A stretch of DNA of 64,000 bases from Cohnella laeviribosi DSM 21336 (GTDB lineage Bacteria > Bacillota > Bacilli > Paenibacillales > Paenibacillaceae), in assembly GCF_000378425.1 (NCBI RefSeq), contig NZ_KB899812.1, forward strand, positions 34,874-98,873. Reading direction: 5' to 3'. The first letter of the stretch is position 1, and every line of letters begins with the position of its first letter. A program made the translations under genes and the position numbers. Positions 56,019-64,000 of the stretch are shown in pieces. The notes under the pieces are model-generated. The model ran no database searches and was not told the DNA's origin. It saw only the letters and a list, made by a program, of their open reading frames with translations.

Positions 56019-57512
56019 TTACCGCAGGTGATTCCAGACGACGTGGCCCCATTGCAGCTCGTTGCGGAGCTGGCGCGTGTTCGTGTTTTTGTCGATGACG
56101 ACGGCTTCGATGCCGAACAGATCGGCCAAGTCCAGCATTTGCTCGGTCGTCAACGCTTGGGAGTAGACCGTGTGATGCGCGCCGCCGGCGAGAATCCACG
56201 CTTCCGCGCCGACCTGCAACGAAGGCAGAACCTTCCAGAGGACGCGCGCGACCGGCAGCTTCGGCATGTCCTTCCCGACTTCGACGCCGACCACCTCGCT
56301 TACGATCATCCTGAAGCGCGTGCCGAGATCGATAAGGGAGACGTTGATCGCCTCTCCCGCCTTGCCGTTGAAGACGAGGCGGGCCGGTGCGGCCTTGCCG
56401 CCGATGCCGAGCGGGTGCACCTCGATGCGCGGCTTCGACGCCGCGATCGTCGGGCACACTTCAAGCATATGCGAACCGAGCACCATTTCGTTGTCGGGCT
56501 CCAGATGATACGTGTAATCCTCCATAAACACCGTACGGTCGTTTCCGGAAGCGACCTTCAGCAGCCGGGTCAGCGCGGCCGTCTTCCAGTCGCCTTCGCC
56601 GGCAAAGCCGTAGCCTTGCTCCATCAGGCGCTGAGCCGCAAGGCCCGGAAGCTGCTCCAACCCGTGCAGATCCTCGAACGTCGTCGTGAACGCGGTAAAC
56701 CCGCCTTCGTCAAGAAAACGCTTGATCGCGATTTCCAGCTTCGCCTGATAGGCGATCGCGTCGCGGACCGGCCCGGCCGTGCGGCCTTCCGGCACGATGT
56801 CGTAACGCTCCTCGTACTCGCTCAACAGCCCGGCGACTTCCGCGTCGGTTACGGCATTCACAAGCTGAACAAGATCGCCGACGCCGTGCGTGTTCACCGA
56901 CCAGCCGAACTTGATCTGCGCTTCAACCTTGTCGCCTTCGGTGACGGCCACTTGGCGCATGTTGTCGCCGAAGCGGACCACCTTCAACGTGCGGCTCTCG
57001 TTGAATGCGACCGCGATGCGCGTCCAAGCGCCGATGCGGGCCCGCACCGCCTGATCTTGCCAGTGGCCGACCACGACTTTGCGCGGAATGCCGAGGCGCG
57101 CGCCGATGAAACCGTATTCACGATCGCCGTGAGCCGCCTGGTTCGTATTCATAAAGTCCATGTCGATCGAATCCCACGGTATTTCGCGATTATATTGCGT
57201 ATGCAGATGAAGAAGAGGCTTGCGCAGCTCGGTCAGGCCCGCGATCCACATCTTCGCCGGGGAAAAGGTATGCATCCACGTCACGATTCCCGCGCAGTTC
57301 TCGTCGGCGTTGGCCGCCATGCACACGCGGCGGATCTCTTCGGGCGTCGTCACCACCGGCTTGAACTCGACCGGAAAGGGGATTGCCGCATCCGCGCTCA
57401 GACTTTCCGCGATTTCCTTGGAATGGGCGCTTACTTCCTCGAGGGTCTCCGGACCGTACAAATGTTGGCTGCCGGTGACAAACCAGAATACATACGGTTT
57501 CAATTGCAGCAT
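56019..57512 (-). CDS. araA: L-arabinose isomerase
   Basis: This 497-residue enzyme converts L-arabinose to L-ribulose. It begins YVFWFVTGSQHLYGPETLEEV, has WMHTFSPAKMWIAGL, the metal-site Glu in TTFEDLHGLEQLPGLAAQRLMEQGYGFAGEGDWKTA (two Glu) and the His in VLGSHMLEVCP and AGGAHHTVYS. The ATG at 57512 has AGGAGG seven bases upstream. It stands alone, without araB or araD beside it, but two AraR-like boxes lie upstream, so the other arabinose genes are expected elsewhere under the same repressor. Confidence 0.96.
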   Translation of the reverse strand: MLQLKPYVFWFVTGSQHLYGPETLEEVSAHSKEIAESLSADAAIPFPVEFKPVVTTPEEIRRVCMAANADENCAGIVTWMHTFSPAKMWIAGLTELRKPLLHLHTQYNREIPWDSIDMDFMNTNQAAHGDREYGFIGARLGIPRKVVVGHWQDQAVRARIGAWTRIAVAFNESRTLKVVRFGDNMRQVAVTEGDKVEAQIKFGWSVNTHGVGDLVQLVNAVTDAEVAGLLSEYEERYDIVPEGRTAGPVRDAIAYQAKLEIAIKRFLDEGGFTAFTTTFEDLHGLEQLPGLAAQRLMEQGYGFAGEGDWKTAALTRLLKVASGNDRTVFMEDYTYHLEPDNEMVLGSHMLEVCPTIAASKPRIEVHPLGIGGKAAPARLVFNGKAGEAINVSLIDLGTRFRMIVSEVVGVEVGKDMPKLPVARVLWKVLPSLQVGAEAWILAGGAHHTVYSQALTTEQMLDLADLFGIEAVVIDKNTNTRQLRNELQWGHVVWNHLR

Positions 57513-57556
57513 CGTGCGACCTCCTGGAACGAAATTGGATTGAACTTGTAATTTGT

Positions 57557-57684
57557 AACTTGTACGTACATCATTGCAATTCAAGTTTACTTCGTATGGT
57601 CTTATTATTCAAGCATTGTTTTTATTAAAAGAATAAAATGAGCCCATTTCCGTTCATGAAAACATATAACTTGTATTTACAACA
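57557..57684 (-). promoter_or_regulatory. two AraR-like operator boxes upstream of araA
   Basis: AACTTGTACGTACATCA (57557-57573) contains the TTGTACGTACAA-type core of the B. subtilis AraR box. A second dyad, ACTTGTATTTACAACAT (57668-57684), lies about 110 bp farther upstream. Paired AraR sites allow looping and arabinose-relieved repression. Confidence 0.65.
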
Positions 57685-57718
57685 TAAGGCGCTTTCACGA
57701 TCCTCTCCGGACAGCAGC

Positions 57719-57761
57719 AAAAAGCGGTTCTTCCTCCCGCCAGGCGGAAGGCGAACCGCTT
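57719..57761 (-). terminator. terminator after the DUF3892 gene
   Basis: On the minus strand AAGCGGTTCGCCTTCCGCC pairs with GGGAGGAAGAACCGCTT around TGGC, followed by a T run. Confidence 0.8.
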
Positions 57762-57774
57762 ATCGCCGCCGACT

Positions 57775-57999
57775 TCAGAACGTCGGCAAGTTGTCCAGGT
57801 TGTTGTCCTCGCGTCCATCCGGGTCCGAGCGCAAATGCTCGTCGCCGTCCCGGCCTTTGAACACGTTGACGTGCTCGATCTGGCCGTCCTTGGCCATCTG
57901 CTGGGCCTGCTTGTAATCGACGACCTGCCCGGAAGACAGCTTCAGCTCGACAATGTCGCCGTCGCCGTTTTTGCGGACGGCAACCACTTTTTCGGCCAT
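57775..57999 (-). CDS. small DUF3892-type protein
   Basis: This 74-residue acidic protein (MAEKVVAVRKNGDGDIVELK, then GQVVDYKQAQQMAKDGQIEHVNVFKGRDGDEHLRSDPDG) matches the DUF3892 pattern of short proteins found in many spore-forming Firmicutes. Function is unknown. GGAGGT lies before the ATG at 57999, and a terminator follows, so it is a monocistronic gene. A longer in-frame reading to 58440 runs into the GH95 gene and was rejected. Confidence 0.8.
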   Translation of the reverse strand: MAEKVVAVRKNGDGDIVELKLSSGQVVDYKQAQQMAKDGQIEHVNVFKGRDGDEHLRSDPDGREDNNLDNLPTF

Positions 58000-58241
58000 G
58001 CGCAACACCTCCATGGAGGTAGGGTGCGTCCGGCAGGAATTTTTATGCATCAGGAAAGCAAATGGGTGCGTCCGGCCGGCAACCCGCGTAAAGGATGCGG
58101 CCGTGCCCTCCAGTTGTCTCCCCCGCCGTTCCGCTCGGGACAGCCGTTTGGCGGAGGCGCGCAACCGAATGGGGGCGTGAATCGGGTCCGGGCAAACGGC
58201 TTGGGAACCCTTCCTCCTTCCCGCTCCTGACTGACGAAAGT

Positions 58242-60632
58242 TTAATTGGGTGCAAGCGGCCGAACGATATAGGTTCGGCCCGCGGCGGTCGGAAACGAAA
58301 CCGCCGTTTCGCCGGTCGGCCGGACGCCCGCCGCCTCCTCGCCCTCCGGCTCGACGGAGACGGGTCTTCCCGCGTCGACGGCGCAAAGCTTTCCGCTCGC
58401 AGATACAATCGCCGCTTCGACCAACTGCCCGCCCGCCCACCGGATGGAGACTTCGAAGCCTCCGCGGGCGCGCAATCCCCGGACGAATCCGTCAGGCCAG
58501 GCGTCTGGCAGCGCCGGCAGCAGACGGATGGCTCCGCTATGGGATTGCACGAGCATTTCCGCGATGCCGGCGGTCGCGGCGAAGTTGCCGTCGATCTGAA
58601 ACGGCGGATGGGCGCCGAACAGATTCGGGTAAACGCCCCCTCCCTCGTAGCGCTCGTCGTTCTCGCGGACCAGTTGCAACAGGTTCGAAAGAAGCCGGTA
58701 GGCCCGGTTGCCGTCGCCGAATCGCGCCCAAAGCCCGATTTTCCACCCGAGGCTCCAGCCGGTGCCCCCGTCGCCGCGCCGCTCCAGCGAACGCCTGGCG
58801 GCGGCGAACAGTTCGGGCGTCGCATCCGCGGTCAACTGCCGGCCGGGGTATACGCCGAACAGATGGGAGACGTGTCGGTGGTGCACATCCTGATCCTCGA
58901 AGTCGCGGGACCATTCCTGCAGTTGGCCGTATTTGCCGATCTGCAGCGGCAGCAGCCGCTTCCGCGCATTCGCCAGCTCCTCTCGGAACGCTTCGTCGAT
59001 TCCGAGCGTTTCGGCAGCTTCCATGCAGTTGGTGAACAAGTCCCACAGCAGCGACAGGTCCATCGTCGCCGCAGGGCTGACGCTCGCAAGCGCGCCCGAA
59101 GGCGCGACGAACTTGTGCTCGGGCGAAGTGGACGGCGACGTGATCAACCGGCCTTGGCCGTCCTCGATCAGCCAATCGAGCCCGAACAGCGCCGCTTCCT
59201 TCATGATCGGGTATGCCCGCTCGCGCAGCCACTCTTGGTCGCCGCCGAACGCGTAATGCTCCCACAGATGCTGGCAGAGCCAAGCGCCCGCCATCGGCCA
59301 AAGCGCCCATGACGGATCGCCGTGGCCGTAGGCGCCGACCGGCGCGGTCTGGCACCAGATATCGGTGTTGTGGTGCGCCGTCCAGCCGCGGGCGCCGTAG
59401 TTGACGCGGGCCGTTTCGGCGCCGTTGCGGGCCAAATTCGCGATCAGATCGAACAGCGGCTCGTGGCATTCCGCCAGATTGCACGTCTCCGCCGGCCAGT
59501 AGTTCATTTCCGCGTTAATGTTCAGCGTCCAGTTGCTGCTCCACGGCGCCCGGGTATGCTCGTTCCAGATGCCTTGCAAATTGGCGGGAAGCGTGCCCGA
59601 CCGGGAGCTGGCGATCATCAGGTAGCGTCCGTACTGGAAAATCAGCTCCGCCATTTTCGGGTCGGAAGCGCCGTATTCCTGCACCCGATTGTCGGTGGAC
59701 ATCTCCTCCGGCGCGGCCGAATCGCCCAGCCGAAGCTCCACCCGGTCGAACAGCGACCGGTAATCTTCGACATGCCGCCGGCGCAGCTCTACATACGGCT
59801 TGCCGAGCGCGGCGCCGAGGAGCGCCGACGCCTTCGCGTCCGGATCGGCGCCGTCCCGCCCCGGCGACCGGTCGAAGCCGCCAAAGCTGGTCGCCGCGCT
59901 GAACACCAGCGTAGCTCCCGTCGCGTTCCGAACGCGCAGCCCGTCCGGGTCGGCGCTGAACGAGCCGTCGTCCAGGGCGGCGCCCAGATAGCCGGCGAAC
60001 CGCATCGCATCTGTCGTATCCGGATCGCCGTAGCGGATCGGATCGGGACGGTGATAGTAGTTCGGGTCCGTATGCTCCGGCGCCTGGCCGCGCAGCACGA
60101 GGACGTCTCCCTCCGCCCGCACGAGCGACCGGAGAGGGCTATCCAGCTTCGCGACAAAGTTCAGCTTGCCCGGACGCTTCGCCTCAATCCTGAGGACCAT
60201 CACCTGGTCCGGGAAGGAAACGAACGCTTCCCGCATATATTCGGCCTCGCTGATCCGGTATTCCGTACGCGCGATCGCCTCCTTCAGATCGAGGCTCCGG
60301 CGGTAAGAAGGCCACGCGATATTTCCGTGTTCGAAGCGGATCGTCAAATGCCCGAGCGGCAGGTAGCTCTGCGTATAAGGCCCCATCATCTCTTTGCACA
60401 AGGCGTCCGCCTGCTCGTATTTTTCTTCCGCAAGCAGCCGCCTCACTTCCGGCAGCACCTCGCGGGCGCGCGGGTTGTTCCCGTCCTTCGGGCTGCCGGA
60501 CCAAAGCGTGTCTTCGTTCAACTGCAGACGCTCGGTTTCCACCCCGCCGAACACCATCGCGCCCAGCCTTCCGTTGCCGATCGGCAGCGCTTCCGTCCAT
60601 GCGCGGGCCGGGGCATCGTATTGCAGCTTCAC
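58242..60632 (-). CDS. GH95 family alpha-L-fucosidase (or alpha-L-galactosidase)
   Basis: This 796-residue enzyme shows the GH95 layout: N-terminal beta domain ([32 protein letters not shown]), then the helical barrel with [35 protein letters not shown] (catalytic-site Asn pair), the [11 protein letters not shown]lu and [19 protein letters not shown] with the Asp. It hydrolyses alpha-1,2-fucosyl-galactose or the L-galactose analogue. No signal peptide, so it acts on imported oligosaccharides. The start is the GTG at 60632 with GGGGAGG seven bases upstream. It follows the GH42 gene by 19 bp; together they could strip Fuc-Gal side chains, for example of xyloglucan. Confidence 0.93.
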   Translation of the reverse strand: MKLQYDAPARAWTEALPIGNGRLGAMVFGGVETERLQLNEDTLWSGSPKDGNNPRAREVLPEVRRLLAEEKYEQADALCKEMMGPYTQSYLPLGHLTIRFEHGNIAWPSYRRSLDLKEAIARTEYRISEAEYMREAFVSFPDQVMVLRIEAKRPGKLNFVAKLDSPLRSLVRAEGDVLVLRGQAPEHTDPNYYHRPDPIRYGDPDTTDAMRFAGYLGAALDDGSFSADPDGLRVRNATGATLVFSAATSFGGFDRSPGRDGADPDAKASALLGAALGKPYVELRRRHVEDYRSLFDRVELRLGDSAAPEEMSTDNRVQEYGASDPKMAELIFQYGRYLMIASSRSGTLPANLQGIWNEHTRAPWSSNWTLNINAEMNYWPAETCNLAECHEPLFDLIANLARNGAETARVNYGARGWTAHHNTDIWCQTAPVGAYGHGDPSWALWPMAGAWLCQHLWEHYAFGGDQEWLRERAYPIMKEAALFGLDWLIEDGQGRLITSPSTSPEHKFVAPSGALASVSPAATMDLSLLWDLFTNCMEAAETLGIDEAFREELANARKRLLPLQIGKYGQLQEWSRDFEDQDVHHRHVSHLFGVYPGRQLTADATPELFAAARRSLERRGDGGTGWSLGWKIGLWARFGDGNRAYRLLSNLLQLVRENDERYEGGGVYPNLFGAHPPFQIDGNFAATAGIAEMLVQSHSGAIRLLPALPDAWPDGFVRGLRARGGFEVSIRWAGGQLVEAAIVSASGKLCAVDAGRPVSVEPEGEEAAGVRPTGETAVSFPTAAGRTYIVRPLAPN

Positions 60633-60651
60633 GCGTTCGCCTCCCCTTTTT

Positions 60652-62676
60652 TCAATGCTCGATAATCATGACGCTGCGGCCCGGCAGCCGCACGGAGCCT
60701 TGTACCCGCTGTCCGGACAAAAGATCGGTCCCCTGCCGGCCGGCCAGGTCGACTTCCGACTCCTCCGCGTTATGGTTCAGCAGGAACAGGAACGATCGGC
60801 CGTCTTTGACGCGCAGCGTCGATTCGACGCCCGCCGGCGCGTTGACCAGCGGCTTGATGCCTTTGTCCGCGCATAGGCTGGACAGAAAATCGGTCATGAA
60901 CCGCCCGTCCGGGCTCGACGCCACATACCAGGCCTGCCCTTGGCCGAAGCGGTTGACGGTCAGCACCGGCATGCCTTTGTAGAAGTCGGAGCCGTACTCC
61001 GCCAGCACTTCCGCTCCCTCCGAATGGATCAGGTCGCACAGCAGCCCGCATTCGTACATGCCGTTAAGCGCGCCGTATTCCTTTTTCATGACGATCTGGT
61101 TGGTGACTCCCGGGAACAGCGCGTCGATCTCCTCCGCCCAGATGCCGAGCAGCTTGCGCAGTTCGCCCGGATAGCCGCCGAGCGTGACCAGATCGTTCTC
61201 GTTCACGATGCCGCTAAAGAACGTCGTCACGAACGTGCCGCCCGCCTTCACGAACGCCTCGAGCTTTGCCGCGTATCCCGTCTTCACCATATACAGCACC
61301 GGCGCAATGACGATATCGTAGCCGCTCAGGTCGGTTTCGACCCCGATCATATCGACCGGAATGCCCAGCTTGTAAAGCGCGTCATAATATTTGTGCGTTT
61401 CGTCCACATATTTCAGGGCGACGGTCGGACCGCTCGACAGCTCGATCGCCCAGCGGTTTTCCCAGTCGTATACGATCGCCACCTTCGCCTGCACCCGGGA
61501 ATCGAGCAGCTTGTCGGACAGCAGCTGCAGCTCCCGGCCCAGCTCCGCGCATTCGCGGAACACCCGCGTGTGCTCGTGGCCGACGTGCTCGATGACGGCG
61601 CCGTGGAATTTTTCGCATGCGCCGACCGAACGGCGAAGCTGGAAGAACATGACTGTCTCGGCGCCGCGCGCCACCGCCTGATAGCTCCACAGCCGCATGA
61701 CGCCGGGGCGCTTGAGCGAGTTGTAGGGCTGCCAGTTCTGCTGGCTCGGCGTCTGCTCCATCAGCATGAACGGCTGGCCCTGTTTCAGCCCCCGCATCAA
61801 GTCGTGCGTCATCGCCGTCAGGCTCGGCGGCGTGTCGAGCGCGGGATAGTTGTCCCAGGACACCACGTCCATATGCTTTGCCCATTCGAAATAGTTCAGC
61901 TCCGGATAAAAGCCCATCAGATTCGTCGTAACCGGAACGTCCGGCGTGTGCTTTTTGATCTCCTCGTATTCGATACGGTAGCATTCCAGCAGCGCATCCG
62001 ACTGAAAACGCCGGTAATCGAGGGAGATGCCCTGGAAGTTCGTCCGGTTGCCGTCCCATTCCTCGCTGAGGGCGTTCGGCGGCACGATCTCGTCCCAGTC
62101 GTAAAAGGTATGTCCCCAAAACCGCGTATTCCAGGCCTTGTTCAATTTTTCCAGCGTTCCGTACCGCTTCCGCAGCCACCTGCGGAACCCCTCCGCGCAC
62201 AGATCGCAATAGCAGTAGCCGCTGTATTCGTTCGACACGTGCCAGATCAGCAGGGCGGGATGATCCTTGTAGCGCCGGGCCAGCTCGCCGGCCATCAGGC
62301 GCGAGTAATGGCGGTACACCGGACTGCTCGGGCAGGAGTTGTGCCGGCCGCCGAACTTCCGCTTGCGCCCCTGGAAGTCAACGCGAAGCACCTCGGGGTA
62401 TTTTTTGGCCATCCAGGCCGGATGCGCTCCCGTTCCCGTCGCCAGACAAACGCCGATGCCGTTCGCATGCAGCCGGTCCATCGTCTTGTCGAGCCACTCC
62501 AGGTTGTACTCGTCTTCGCTCGGCTGATTCAGCGCCCACGAAAAAACGTTGATCGTCGCGACGTCGATTCCCGCCAGCTTGAACAGCCGGTCGTCTTCCG
62601 CCCATGTATCCGCTTCCCATTGTTCCGGATTATAGTCTCCTCCGTACCAGATCTTCGGCAATTTTCGGTTGATCAT
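60652..62676 (-). CDS. GH42 beta-galactosidase
   Basis: This 674-residue enzyme begins [41 protein letters not shown]. The acid/base Glu is in [16 protein letters not shown], whose Cys residues belong to the GH42 zinc cluster, and the nucleophile Glu is in [14 protein letters not shown] trimerisation domain ([15 protein letters not shown]) and small C-terminal domain follow. It should remove terminal beta-galactose in the cytoplasm. The ATG at 62676 has AGGAG eight bases upstream; a GTG three codons earlier is too near it. It is divergent from the AraC-type regulator. Confidence 0.95.
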   Translation of the reverse strand: MINRKLPKIWYGGDYNPEQWEADTWAEDDRLFKLAGIDVATINVFSWALNQPSEDEYNLEWLDKTMDRLHANGIGVCLATGTGAHPAWMAKKYPEVLRVDFQGRKRKFGGRHNSCPSSPVYRHYSRLMAGELARRYKDHPALLIWHVSNEYSGYCYCDLCAEGFRRWLRKRYGTLEKLNKAWNTRFWGHTFYDWDEIVPPNALSEEWDGNRTNFQGISLDYRRFQSDALLECYRIEYEEIKKHTPDVPVTTNLMGFYPELNYFEWAKHMDVVSWDNYPALDTPPSLTAMTHDLMRGLKQGQPFMLMEQTPSQQNWQPYNSLKRPGVMRLWSYQAVARGAETVMFFQLRRSVGACEKFHGAVIEHVGHEHTRVFRECAELGRELQLLSDKLLDSRVQAKVAIVYDWENRWAIELSSGPTVALKYVDETHKYYDALYKLGIPVDMIGVETDLSGYDIVIAPVLYMVKTGYAAKLEAFVKAGGTFVTTFFSGIVNENDLVTLGGYPGELRKLLGIWAEEIDALFPGVTNQIVMKKEYGALNGMYECGLLCDLIHSEGAEVLAEYGSDFYKGMPVLTVNRFGQGQAWYVASSPDGRFMTDFLSSLCADKGIKPLVNAPAGVESTLRVKDGRSFLFLLNHNAEESEVDLAGRQGTDLLSGQRVQGSVRLPGRSVMIIEH

Positions 62677-62697
62677 GACGGGCACTCCTTTTGTTAT

Positions 62698-62713
62698 ATA
62701 AGGATATCCTTAT
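62698..62713. promoter_or_regulatory. 16-bp perfect palindrome upstream of the GH42 gene
   Basis: ATAAGGATATCCTTAT lies 22 bp before the GH42 start in an AT-rich divergent promoter region. It may be an operator covering the mRNA leader, for the adjacent regulator or another one. Confidence 0.5.
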
Positions 62714-62899
62714 TTTAAAGCAAGGCGGAATGCGGTAAAATATAATCATTTATCAAGGGTATATAAAAAAATAACAACGCGGGAATGCGAGGAGTTACGG
62801 CTTGAGGAGCATTTTCGCCGCATGCTCAACGTTCTACGGAACGCAGCCGCCCTCTCGCCCGGGACCCGCGAAACCGCAATCGTCAAGGAGAGCCATGGC

Positions 62900-63721
62900 A
62901 TGCGCAGATTCGCTTTTACAACCGGGAACGGGCAGACGCTGCCCCTGTTCGTCGAAACGGTCGGCATCGCGGACGAACGGAGCAAAATCGTCCGGACCGA
63001 AGGGTATCCGTATTTCCACTGGCTGCAGACGATCAAGGGCGAGGGGCTTTTCACCGTAAACGGCGCCACCTTCGCCCTGCCCGTGCACAGCGGCGTGCTG
63101 GTATACGCCGGCACTCCCCATCAGTACGAACCGGCCCCGGAAGGGTGGGAAACCGCCTATTTGACGTTCGGAGGACCGTCGGTACCGGATATGCTGCTGA
63201 CGCTGAAGCTTCAGGAAGGCGTGCCGGTGCGTTGGGATGCGGACGCTCCTTTGAACGGACTGCTGCAAGAAATGCTCGATCGGCTGGAGAAAGATCAAGA
63301 CCTGTTCGGCCTGAACGCCTCCGCGGACGCTTACCGGTTTCTGATTGCCTTGCGGCAATACGGGCGGTTCGACAACCGGACGGACATCGTGCGCGGCTCC
63401 GAGCGGCTCCGTCCTCTGCTGGACTGGCTGGAGCGGCATTACGCGGATTCGGGGATCGGGCTTGCCGAAATGGCGGAAACGCTCGGCGTGCCCGCCAGCA
63501 CGATGAACCTCTGGTTTCATCACACGTTCGGCTTGTCGCCGTACGCGTACCTCGTGCAGCTTCGCCTGCGCAAAGCGAAGGAACTGCTCATCCGCTCTGC
63601 CGACGCCACCGTCAAGCAAATCGCCGAGCGGGTCGGCTTCCGGGACGCCAGCCACTTCGTCGCCACGTTTCGCCGCAAAACGGGCATCCCGCCGCAGCAG
63701 TTCCGCAAGCTTTACAAGTAG
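62900..63721 (+). CDS. AraC-family transcriptional regulator with cupin sensor domain
   Basis: This 273-residue regulator has an N-terminal cupin-like sugar-sensing domain (HWLQTIKGEGLFTVNGATFALPVHSGVLVYAGTPHQYEP) and a C-terminal AraC double helix-turn-helix (GLAEMAETLGVPASTMNLWFHHTFGLSPYAYLVQLRLRKAKELL; VKQIAERVGFRDASHFVATFRRKTGIPPQQFRK). It is divergent from the GH42-GH95 operon and probably controls it in response to the oligosaccharide. AAGGAG lies nine bases before the ATG at 62900; an earlier start at 62822 lacks this. Confidence 0.92.
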   Translation: MRRFAFTTGNGQTLPLFVETVGIADERSKIVRTEGYPYFHWLQTIKGEGLFTVNGATFALPVHSGVLVYAGTPHQYEPAPEGWETAYLTFGGPSVPDMLLTLKLQEGVPVRWDADAPLNGLLQEMLDRLEKDQDLFGLNASADAYRFLIALRQYGRFDNRTDIVRGSERLRPLLDWLERHYADSGIGLAEMAETLGVPASTMNLWFHHTFGLSPYAYLVQLRLRKAKELLIRSADATVKQIAERVGFRDASHFVATFRRKTGIPPQQFRKLYK

Positions 63722-63750
63722 CCGCGAGCCATCGCGGCCGGTATGCGGGC

Positions 63751-63777
63751 AAAAAAAACGGCTCCGACTGAGCCGTT
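63751..63777 (-). terminator. terminator on the minus strand after the AraC gene
   Basis: On the minus strand AACGGCTC-AGTCG-GAGCCGTT is followed by a run of eight T. It would stop transcription entering from the right edge, and its hairpin may also end the AraC-type mRNA. Confidence 0.75.
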
Positions 63778-63810
63778 ACGGAACGTGGAATTTCAATCGC
63801 TCGGTCGCTT

Positions 63811-63988
63811 ATGAGCAACCGCGGCTATGGCTACGGCTACCCGGCTGCCGAGCCGACATTGATGTCGTGTCTCTATCCAATATGCGTTCCGGAATTGGGC
63901 GAGCGGAGCCCGTAACCTGCACAACGTCCAAATATCGCTGCTCGGGGTTATTAAGTAGGGTACTGGACGGACTACATGACGGGTTGGC
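63811..63988 (-). repeat. dispersed non-coding repeat, right copy (inverted and shorter)
   Basis: The reverse complement of this stretch shares three ordered blocks with 55371-55668: 63955-63988 (33/34 identical), 63909-63947, and 63811-63824 (identical 14 bp). It is about 120 bp shorter. No gene is visible from 63722 to the end of the window. Confidence 0.75.
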
Positions 63989-64000
63989 AGCAAAGACGGC

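Overview
The window looks like chromosomal DNA of a GC-rich member of the Paenibacillaceae (Paenibacillus/Cohnella type). The evidence is Bacillus-style regulators (AdeR, YesM/YesN two-component pair, AraR boxes, MocR), strong AGGAGG ribosome binding sites with frequent GTG/TTG starts, a ydaO-type c-di-AMP riboswitch, a GlgC/GlgD pair, an SR1P-like peptide gene, and many sugar-utilisation genes. This assignment is inference from gene content only. No rRNA, tRNA, CRISPR array or insertion sequence was recognised.

1-12,000: sugar uptake. A ribose-type ABC transporter operon (lipoprotein, ATPase, permease) runs leftward into a zinc alcohol dehydrogenase, with the 3' stump of a deleted Gfo/Idh/MocA oxidoreductase between permease and dehydrogenase. 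A second, paralogous binding protein is followed by an intact oxidoreductase. Between them sit a YesN-type response regulator plus extracellular binding protein and a divergent YesM-type kinase. Both binding-protein promoters carry the same bipartite motif, so one regulator probably controls both.

12,000-24,180: KimA potassium importer behind a c-di-AMP riboswitch, a decayed bL33-like remnant, then ald - alr - gapB - SR1P-like - ppdK in one direction, with adeR and an alanine permease beside them. Together these would import alanine, make pyruvate, convert it to PEP and run the GAPDH step in the gluconeogenic direction.

24,180-34,860: an unusual chemosensory operon (small protein, soluble MCP with two signalling domains, protein with three CheW domains, CheB, HPt-STAS protein, CheY, CheR, CheA). 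Immediately upstream lies an 853-bp AT-rich segment bounded by perfect 24-bp inverted repeats and encoding a small tyrosine recombinase. Its internal terminator faces the operon while its recombinase gene and an outward TATAAT face away. It looks like a self-contained invertible switch, currently in the orientation that would not feed the operon. This is the main discovery candidate.

34,860-45,860: small membrane protein, MocR regulator, a broken sulfite/nitrite reductase gene followed by intact HemD-like and nitrilase genes, metE under a cobalamin riboswitch, and an ArsR-led oxidoreductase group.

45,860-55,060: glycogen operon glgB-glgC-glgD-glgA-GH15, and a membrane MCP. 55,060-64,000: a dispersed non-coding repeat, araA with AraR-like boxes, a DUF3892 protein, GH95 fucosidase, GH42 galactosidase and a divergent AraC regulator, closed by an inverted second copy of the dispersed repeat.
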